Positions 7,693 through 12,414 of a stretch of DNA of 12,414 nucleotides are shown here, in pieces (within the stretch, counting starts at the first letter, position 1; every line of letters begins with the position of its first letter). A program made the position numbers and the translations under genes. Source of the DNA: Bacillota bacterium (GTDB lineage: Bacteria; Bacillota; UBA4882; JAAYXC01); NCBI GenBank assembly GCA_012516115.1, contig JAAYXC010000288.1:1-12414 (forward strand). The letters are read 5' to 3'. The notes beneath the pieces are model-generated. The model worked only from the letters and a program-made list of their open reading frames with translations. It was not told the origin of the DNA and made no database searches.

Positions 7693-7750
7693 CTAGTAAA
7701 GGCACCGGAAAGATCGCTCGGGAGGAAAAACGCGTACGACGAGGAGGTAA

Positions 7751-7757
7751 AGGAGGT
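7751..7757 (+). promoter_or_regulatory. ribosome binding site of the hydrolase gene
   Basis: AGGAGGT lies 8 nt before ATG at 7766 and 5 nt before an in-frame GTG at 7763. I prefer the ATG for its spacing, but the two starts differ by only one residue. A second GAGGAGGT at 7741-7748 lies just upstream. Confidence 0.75.
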
Positions 7758-7765
7758 AGGGCGTG

Positions 7766-9595
7766 ATGCCTGCAAAACGGAAAGACGTTTCTCTGCTCGT
7801 TCTCTGTGTCGCGATCATTGCCTTTGCGGCCATTATGAGCTATGCGATCGAGCGCGACTTTGGTAAAATTGTTGTCGAACCCGTAAAACTGATTGACGAG
7901 TCCGGGACGAGTATTGCCGGGAGTCTATACCTTCCCAAGGCAGCTACCCCGGAGAATAAGATGCCAGGGGTGCTCAATCTACACGGTCTTTTTAACGACA
8001 AGGATGCTCAGGATTCTTTCTCCATTGAGTTGGCGAGACGTGGGTTCGTTGTGCTCGCGATTGATTCCTTGGGGCATGGTGATTCTGGGGGAACAGTCCA
8101 ACTTGGACGGTTTATGAGTGGTTCCGATGCCTATACGCTGGGGGCAAATACCGGTTATCTTTATCTCAAGAATTTACCTTTTGTGGATGCCAACAATATT
8201 GGTATCATTGGCCATTCATTGGGTGGCATCGCAGCCCAAAAAGTGGCCGCGATGAATCCGGATCACAAAGCACTCAACCCTCATGCCTCTATGCTTCTCG
8301 GTATTCCCGGCCTTCGTAACCTCCTTTTAACCATGGCCAGGTTTGAAGAATTCTTTCGAGAAGGTCAGCCTCGGACAGAATCTCTTACTAGTAATGCAAC
8401 ATTTATTGGAAAGCTCGGGTTAACTGAGTCCATTCAATGGAATACTACTTATGGTGATTTTTCCCAGGGAACGGCCCGGAGAGTAGCTTTTGTTAATATA
8501 AGTCACCATTTTCTTCCGCTTACCAATAAAGCGGTGGCCGAAACGGTGGAGTGGATGAGGCTTTCCCTGAAGGGCGGACAAAAGGATGGTTTATGGATTG
8601 AACCGACCAACCAGATTTTTATGTGGAAGAACCTTTTCGATTTAATTGCCTTCTTGGTCACGATGCTTTCGTTGATTCCGCTTACCAACATTCTCTTGAC
8701 CACCGATTTCTTTAGTCCCGTGGTCCGTCCAGTACCAAGTCATTATGTCGCCAGTTCCCGTTCATGGTGGGTTTTTGCCACGGTGAATGCCCTTATTGCG
8801 GCCGTTCTTTTCCTCCCCCTTACTTATCAGGTGTTTCCGGTCGACAAAATAAACGCATTATTACCCTTTATGAAAGTACAAATGGCCAATGGACTTGCGC
8901 TTTGGTATTTGGCCAACGCTATTGTCTGTGGGGTTTTATTCTTAATTTGGTATCGTTCGTCGGCGAAGAAAGCCGGGGTAACGTGGTACGATATGGGGGT
9001 TTCCTTTGCCCAGGAGAATACCAAACTCAATTGGCAATTGGTCGGAAAGACAGTTCTTCTAGGTGGGGTTCTCTTTACCTGGATGTATTTGCTGGAAGGT
9101 ATCTCGGAATGGGCGTTGGGGCAAGAGTTTCGCTTCGTCTGGCCTTTCATGCGCCAGTTCAGTAGTCCTTTACGTTTTGGCCTATTCTGGCTCTATCTTA
9201 TCCCTGCCTTAGGGTTCTTCCTGGTAAACGGGGGCCTTTTCTTGTTCGGTCAGGTTCACCAGAAGGAATACAAAACTCCAACCCGGACCCTTTTTATGTG
9301 GTGGCTTAAGAACTGTTATGCCGCCTTATTTGGTTTGATCCTTCTGTGGGTTCTTCAATACCTACCATGGTTCCTCGGTATATCAGGGCCAGGCTTACCT
9401 GCTCTTGGATTACCGAATTCCGATGCCATTATGATGTGGGTGTTATGGTTGCAGGTGTTGATCCCCGAGTTTGCCTTCTTGCTTTTCTTGCTTACCTGGT
9501 TTTATCGTCGCACCGGAAGAATATATTTGGGCGCCTTAACGATTTCTAGTTTAATCGCGTGGTTCGTAGCTGCTGGTGGGGCGCTTGCTCCCTAA
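7766..9595 (+). CDS. membrane-anchored alpha/beta hydrolase fused to a polytopic membrane domain
   Basis: The 609-residue protein has two parts. An N-terminal hydrophobic helix (about 9-27) precedes an alpha/beta-hydrolase domain (about 35-265). That domain has a strand ending in LHG (72-74) that would form the oxyanion region, AIDSLGHGDSGG (98-109) and the nucleophile elbow GHSLG (149-153) with Ser151 as nucleophile. His247 or His248 in NISHHFLP is the likely catalytic histidine; the acid is not certain. The C-terminal part (about 288-606) holds some eight hydrophobic helices, at about 288-311, 334-352, 376-396, 426-445, 471-496, 510-536, 555-580 and 584-606. The hydrolase domain between helices 1 and 2 would face outward if helix 1 is a signal anchor. 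The substrate is unknown; ester or lipid hydrolysis is a family-level guess. Codon use and GC are clearly lower than in lhr or glpK, suggesting transfer or different selection. It lies 132 bp upstream of glpK on the same strand. Confidence 0.8.
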   Translation: MPAKRKDVSLLVLCVAIIAFAAIMSYAIERDFGKIVVEPVKLIDESGTSIAGSLYLPKAATPENKMPGVLNLHGLFNDKDAQDSFSIELARRGFVVLAIDSLGHGDSGGTVQLGRFMSGSDAYTLGANTGYLYLKNLPFVDANNIGIIGHSLGGIAAQKVAAMNPDHKALNPHASMLLGIPGLRNLLLTMARFEEFFREGQPRTESLTSNATFIGKLGLTESIQWNTTYGDFSQGTARRVAFVNISHHFLPLTNKAVAETVEWMRLSLKGGQKDGLWIEPTNQIFMWKNLFDLIAFLVTMLSLIPLTNILLTTDFFSPVVRPVPSHYVASSRSWWVFATVNALIAAVLFLPLTYQVFPVDKINALLPFMKVQMANGLALWYLANAIVCGVLFLIWYRSSAKKAGVTWYDMGVSFAQENTKLNWQLVGKTVLLGGVLFTWMYLLEGISEWALGQEFRFVWPFMRQFSSPLRFGLFWLYLIPALGFFLVNGGLFLFGQVHQKEYKTPTRTLFMWWLKNCYAALFGLILLWVLQYLPWFLGISGPGLPALGLPNSDAIMMWVLWLQVLIPEFAFLLFLLTWFYRRTGRIYLGALTISSLIAWFVAAGGALAP

Positions 9596-9607
9596 CCATC
9601 TTCTTGC

Positions 9608-9670
9608 GAGGCGGTACTTGGGTTACGTTGGCGGAGGAAGGCGAAGGCTGGGCCGGAGCCTCTCCGCCTC
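9608..9670 (+). other. GC-rich alternative stems in the glpK upstream region
   Basis: GAGGCGG (9608-9614) can pair with CCGCCTC (9664-9670). Alternatively GGCGGAG (9630-9636) can pair with CTCCGCC (9662-9668). The two use overlapping 3' arms and exclude each other. A small inner stem AGGCT/AGCCT spans 9645-9661. C6 rather than a T-run follows, so this is not an intrinsic terminator. It may be a structured leader of glpK or only a GC-rich dyad at the end of the hydrolase transcript. Confidence 0.35.
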
Positions 9671-9727
9671 CCCCCATGACGTTTTGCTGGGAGGGGACAA
9701 TCGTTAAAGTAAGGGGACGGGAGAATA

Positions 9728-11224
9728 ATGAGGAAATACATTATGGCCTTAGATCAAGGGACAACCAGCTCGCGAGCGGTCATATTCGGGAAAGACGGTT
9801 CGGTTCTGGGCATGGCCGCCAAGGAGTTCGCGCAGATCTACCCGCGCCCCGGCTGGGTAGAGCACGATCCGTGGGAGATATGGGATTCTCAAATCGGCGT
9901 GGTCAAAGATGTGCTGAAAAAAGCGGACGTTTCACCTGAAGACATAGCCGCCGTCGGCATCACCAATCAGCGCGAAACCACCATCGTATGGGATAAGAAC
10001 ACCGGTAAACCCGTCTGCAATGCCATCGTCTGGCAGTGCAGGAGGACGGCGCCTATCTGCGATGAATTGAAGGCGAAGGGCCTGGAGGAGAAGATCCGCC
10101 GGAAGACCGGCCTGGTGGCGGACGCCTACTTTTCCGGACCCAAGATCGAGTGGATACTGGACAATGTAGAAGGGGTGAGGGAAAAGGCGGAAAAGGGCGA
10201 GGTGCTCTTCGGCAATGTGGATGCCTGGCTCATCTGGAACCTTACCGGCGGCAGGGTTCACGCCACCGATTACAGCAATGCCTCCAGGACCATGTTGTTC
10301 AACATCCACACCCTGGATTGGGACGATGAAATACTAAAAGAGCTGGGCATCCCTAGGGCCATGCTGCCGGAACCGCTGTCTTCAAGTTACGTGTACGGTA
10401 CCACCTCTCCGGCCGTATTCGGCGCGGAAGTGCCTATCGGTGGGGTGGCCGGAGACCAGCAAGCGGCGCTCTTCGGTCAGGCGTGTTACGCACCGGGTAC
10501 GGCCAAGAACACTTACGGCACCGGTGGCTTTATGCTCATGAACACCGGCGCGAAGGCGGTCGAATCCAGAAGTGGTCTTCTCACTACCATCGCCTGGGGC
10601 ATCAATGGGAAGGTCGAATACGCCCTGGAGGGCAGCATCTTCATCGCCGGTGCGGTGATACAGTGGCTCCGCGATGAGCTGGGTATCCTAAGCACGGCCG
10701 CCCAGAGCGAGGAATACGCGGCCAGGGTCGCAGATAACGGCGGTGTGTATTTCGTTCCCGCCTTCGTGGGTCTGGGTGCGCCTTACTGGGATATGTATGC
10801 CAGGGGCACCATCGTTGGTCTGACGAGGGGGGCCAAGAAGGAACACATAGTGCGGGCCGCGCTCGAATCGATCGCCTATCAGACCAGGGACGTACTGGAG
10901 GCCATGCAGAAGGACTCGGGAATCACCTTGGCCGAACTGAAGGTGGATGGCGGCGCCGCGGCCAATAATTTCTTAATGCAATTCCAGTCCGACATCCTTG
11001 GGGTCCCGGTCACGCGGCCGAAAGTGATCGAGACGACTGCCCTGGGCGCGGCCTACCTGGCGGGTCTTGCCGTCGGTTATTGGCAAGACAGAAAGGAGAT
11101 CGCGGCCAATTGGCAGTCCGATCAAACCTTTAAACCAAAAATGGACGAAAAAAAGAGAGAAGAATTATATAACGGATGGAAAAAAGCAGTCATTAGAGCA
11201 TTAGATTGGGAAGAAAAAAGATAA
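9728..11224 (+). CDS. glpK: glycerol kinase
   Basis: The 498-residue FGGY-family enzyme phosphorylates glycerol to sn-glycerol-3-phosphate with ATP in the cytoplasm. Family motifs appear in order: DQGTTSSR (9-16), NQRET (80-84) with glycerol-binding Arg82 and Glu83, Tyr134 in ADAYFSGPK, catalytic Asp243 in GDQQAALFGQ, YGTGGFMLMNTG (263-274), GLGAPYWD (348-355) and VDGGAAANNF (406-415). Length is normal. The position of the HPr-phosphorylated histidine of enterococcal GlpK (His232) is Ala229 here. The Arg236 of the E. coli fructose-1,6-bisphosphate site is replaced by Glu234. Both known allosteric inputs therefore look absent. The start at 9728 is preceded by GGGAG with a short 4-nt spacer; AAGGGG further upstream is an alternative at 11 nt. 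It is followed by a terminator and then a glycerol-3-phosphate oxidoreductase gene, the next step in glycerol use. Confidence 0.97.
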   Translation: MRKYIMALDQGTTSSRAVIFGKDGSVLGMAAKEFAQIYPRPGWVEHDPWEIWDSQIGVVKDVLKKADVSPEDIAAVGITNQRETTIVWDKNTGKPVCNAIVWQCRRTAPICDELKAKGLEEKIRRKTGLVADAYFSGPKIEWILDNVEGVREKAEKGEVLFGNVDAWLIWNLTGGRVHATDYSNASRTMLFNIHTLDWDDEILKELGIPRAMLPEPLSSSYVYGTTSPAVFGAEVPIGGVAGDQQAALFGQACYAPGTAKNTYGTGGFMLMNTGAKAVESRSGLLTTIAWGINGKVEYALEGSIFIAGAVIQWLRDELGILSTAAQSEEYAARVADNGGVYFVPAFVGLGAPYWDMYARGTIVGLTRGAKKEHIVRAALESIAYQTRDVLEAMQKDSGITLAELKVDGGAAANNFLMQFQSDILGVPVTRPKVIETTALGAAYLAGLAVGYWQDRKEIAANWQSDQTFKPKMDEKKREELYNGWKKAVIRALDWEEKR

Positions 11225-11226
11225 GG

Positions 11227-11255
11227 TTAAACTTTTACGCCAAATACTTTATACT
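11227..11255 (+). promoter_or_regulatory. possible promoter between glpK and the oxidoreductase gene
   Basis: TTAAAC (11227-11232) and TATACT (11250-11255) are separated by 17 bp in a clearly AT-rich gap. The -10 matches consensus at five of six positions, the -35 only at three of six. Transcription would begin near 11262, so the leader of about 68 nt would contain the terminator at 11284-11317 upstream of the ribosome binding site. Confidence 0.4.
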
Positions 11256-11283
11256 TTTTGTGGTAGAGATTTATGAGATGAGA

Positions 11284-11317
11284 CCACACCCTTTAGTTGT
11301 GGTGTGGGCTTTTTTTT
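11284..11317 (+). terminator. intrinsic terminator or attenuator directly before the oxidoreductase RBS
   Basis: CCACACC (11284-11290) pairs with GGTGTGG (11301-11307) across a 10-nt loop, followed by GC and eight T residues (11310-11317). The next base starts the Shine-Dalgarno GGGAGG (11318-11323), with ATG at 11330. Only 12 bp separate the T-run from the start codon, too few for a promoter, so the downstream gene can be transcribed only by passing this terminator. Confidence 0.85.
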
Positions 11318-11329
11318 GGGAGGATAAAA

Positions 11330-12391
11330 ATGGAAGACATCGTAATCATCGGCGGCGGGGTCATCGGTTGCGCCGTGGCCCGCGCGCTCTCGCGCTATCA
11401 ATTGAAGATCACCCTAGTGGAGAAAGAAGAAGACGTGGCCGCCGGGACCAGCAAGGCCAACAGCGCCGTGGTTCACGCCGGTTTCGATGCTAAACCCGGC
11501 ACCTGGAAGGCCCGGATGAACGTCCGCGGCAACGCCCTCTATCCCGCCCTCTGTCGGGAGCTGGACGTGTCCTTCAAGCGTCCCGGCTCCCTGGTGGTGG
11601 CCCTGGAGGACGAGGAGATATCCGTCCTTACCGAACTTCTAGAAAGAGGCCGACAAAACGGGGTAGAGGGCCTGGTCATCGTAGGTCGGGAAGAGCTTTT
11701 GCGGTTGGAACCGCACATCAATCCGCAGGCCGTGGCCGCCCTTTATGCCCCCACGGCCGGGATCGTCTGCCCTTACGAGTTGACCATCGCCCTGGGCGAG
11801 AGTGCTTGCTTAAACGGAGTGAGGTTCCTTCTTGCAACCAGAGTTACGGGGGTGTCGGTAGAGAAGGGAACCATCAAGGGGGTCGAGACCACAAGAGGTT
11901 TCATCCCGGCCCGCTTCGTCGTCAACGCCGCCGGGCTTTACGCCGACGAGATCGCCCGGCTGGCCGGGGCCGAAGAATACATCATTACACCACGGAAGGG
12001 AGAATACCTCCTTTTCGACAAGACCTGCGGGAATCTGGTCCACCACCCTCTTTTCCCCACGCCTTCGCCGATCTCCAAAGGGATCATGGTCTGCCCCACG
12101 GTGGACGGCAACCTCTTCATCGGCCCCAATGCCAGGGACGTCCAAGACAAGACCGACCTCCGCGTCACCGCCCGCGGGCTGGAAGAGATCATCGCCGGCG
12201 GGCGGAGACTCGTCCCCCGTCTTCCGCTGGGGGAAGCCATCACTGCTTTCGCCGGGCTGCGGGCGGTGGCCGAGACCGATGATTTTATTATCGGGGCTTC
12301 CCGGCGGGTCAAAGGCTTCATTAATGCCGGGGGGATCCAGTCGCCCGGCCTGGCCTCGGCCCCGGCCAGCCGGGCGATCTCGTCGGCGTAA
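11330..12391 (+). CDS. FAD-dependent glycerol-3-phosphate dehydrogenase-like oxidoreductase (GlpA/LhgO type), 3' end broken
   Basis: This is the N-terminal part of a DAO-fold flavoprotein (COG0579-like), predicted to oxidise sn-glycerol-3-phosphate to dihydroxyacetone phosphate or a related 2-hydroxy acid. The FAD-binding GGGVIG is at 8-13 with ribose-binding Glu31 in LVEKE. SAVVHAGFD (45-53), VVNAAGLYADEI (197-208) and GGIQSPGL near 334-341 are typical of the clostridial proteins that follow glpK. Those are usually about 480-500 residues, with a C-terminal BFD-like iron-sulfur domain that is missing here. Homology to the family runs to the SAPA residues (343-346). The last seven residues and the TAA at 12389-12391 come from an inverted copy of 11915-11973, so the apparent stop is not native and the gene is cut off. 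ATG 11330 has GGGAGG with a 6-nt spacer; an in-frame TTG at 11297 lies inside the terminator and is rejected. In related operons further FAD protein and DUF1667 genes often follow, but they would lie beyond the edge. Confidence 0.85.
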   Translation: MEDIVIIGGGVIGCAVARALSRYQLKITLVEKEEDVAAGTSKANSAVVHAGFDAKPGTWKARMNVRGNALYPALCRELDVSFKRPGSLVVALEDEEISVLTELLERGRQNGVEGLVIVGREELLRLEPHINPQAVAALYAPTAGIVCPYELTIALGESACLNGVRFLLATRVTGVSVEKGTIKGVETTRGFIPARFVVNAAGLYADEIARLAGAEEYIITPRKGEYLLFDKTCGNLVHHPLFPTPSPISKGIMVCPTVDGNLFIGPNARDVQDKTDLRVTARGLEEIIAGGRRLVPRLPLGEAITAFAGLRAVAETDDFIIGASRRVKGFINAGGIQSPGLASAPASRAISSA

Positions 12392-12414
12392 AGCCCGGCG
12401 GCGTTGACGACGAA
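11915..12414. repeat. perfect 59-bp inverted repeat (fold-back at the right edge)
   Basis: 12356-12414 is the exact reverse complement of 11915-11973, with 382 bp between the arms. The match starts with TCGGCCCCGGCC (12356-12367), which also fits the expected coding sequence of the gene, so the switch probably took place within this 12-bp shared stretch. From 12368 to the end the sequence is only the backward copy. The pattern is that of a chimeric junction or assembly error rather than a native structure. Confidence 0.95.

Larger units (their letters stand above)
7317..7765. other. AT-richer intergenic region between lhr and the hydrolase gene
   Basis: I see no credible gene. A GAAACCTTGAAACCTT short-period repeat lies at 7359-7375, and GAGCCGAAG is tandemly duplicated at 7405-7422. 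Three potential hairpins (7372-7414, 7453-7469, 7545-7581) and a possible extended -10 promoter at 7684-7692 are listed separately. Base composition drops sharply in GC from about 7390 onward and stays low into the next gene. An 88-residue minus-strand frame (7439-7705) spans the putative terminator and promoter and has no recognisable features. Confidence 0.6.

Noticed and set aside
7439..7705. 88-residue minus-strand frame in the gap before the hydrolase
   Set aside because: It covers the putative terminator and promoter, has no recognisable domain, and I saw no clear ribosome binding site for it.
11297..11329. Upstream TTG start for the oxidoreductase
   Set aside because: It lies in the loop of the terminator and would add residues with no family match; ATG 11330 has its own GGGAGG and opens directly with the FAD-binding strand.
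12356..12414. Genuine inverted terminal repeat of a mobile element
   Set aside because: The second arm lies inside a conserved coding region (the NAAGLYADEIARLAG segment) and no transposase is near; an artefactual fold-back explains it better.

Overview
The window looks like a GC-rich chromosomal fragment of a Firmicutes-type bacterium, most likely a thermophilic clostridium of the Moorella/Desulfotomaculum kind. The evidence is the 5S rRNA sequence, strong GGAGG-type ribosome binding sites, a Gram-positive-like glycerol kinase, and a clostridial pairing of glycerol kinase with a GlpA/LhgO-like oxidoreductase. The genus is inference. The left edge lies inside 23S rRNA, a multicopy gene where assemblies commonly break. 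The right edge folds back on itself. The window may therefore be a whole contig rather than a cut from a longer one.

Layout: (1) 1-545 holds the 3' end of a 23S rRNA gene, a spacer with degenerate 7-nt repeats, and a complete 5S rRNA, followed by a strong GC-rich hairpin terminator. (2) 617-2593, minus strand and convergent with the rRNA operon, encodes a complete GH42 beta-galactosidase. (3) 2594-3011 is a divergent intergenic region with pyrimidine-rich stretches and a 17-bp imperfect inverted repeat of the AATCCTGTTAATCCTGT type. (4) 3012-7316 encodes a full-length Lhr-type helicase of 1434 residues. (5) 7317-7765 is an AT-richer gap with a probable terminator, hairpins and a possible promoter. 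(6) 7766-9595 encodes an alpha/beta hydrolase fused to a C-terminal multi-pass membrane domain; its base composition is visibly lower in GC than its neighbours. (7) 9728-11224 is glycerol kinase (glpK). (8) 11330 to the end is the N-terminal part of an FAD-dependent glycerol-3-phosphate dehydrogenase-like protein, broken at the right edge.

GlpK and the oxidoreductase form a glycerol catabolic pair: glycerol to glycerol-3-phosphate to dihydroxyacetone phosphate. Between them a canonical intrinsic terminator ends directly at the ribosome binding site of the second gene. Transcription of that gene must therefore pass the terminator, which suggests partial read-through or antitermination. The upstream membrane-anchored hydrolase might supply glycerol from esters, but this is speculation from adjacency.

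The most important technical observation is a perfect 59-bp inverted repeat: 12356-12414 is the exact reverse complement of 11915-11973. It replaces the expected rest of the last gene and gives it a false stop codon. This looks like a fold-back chimera or assembly artefact. I found no clearly new biological system in this window.
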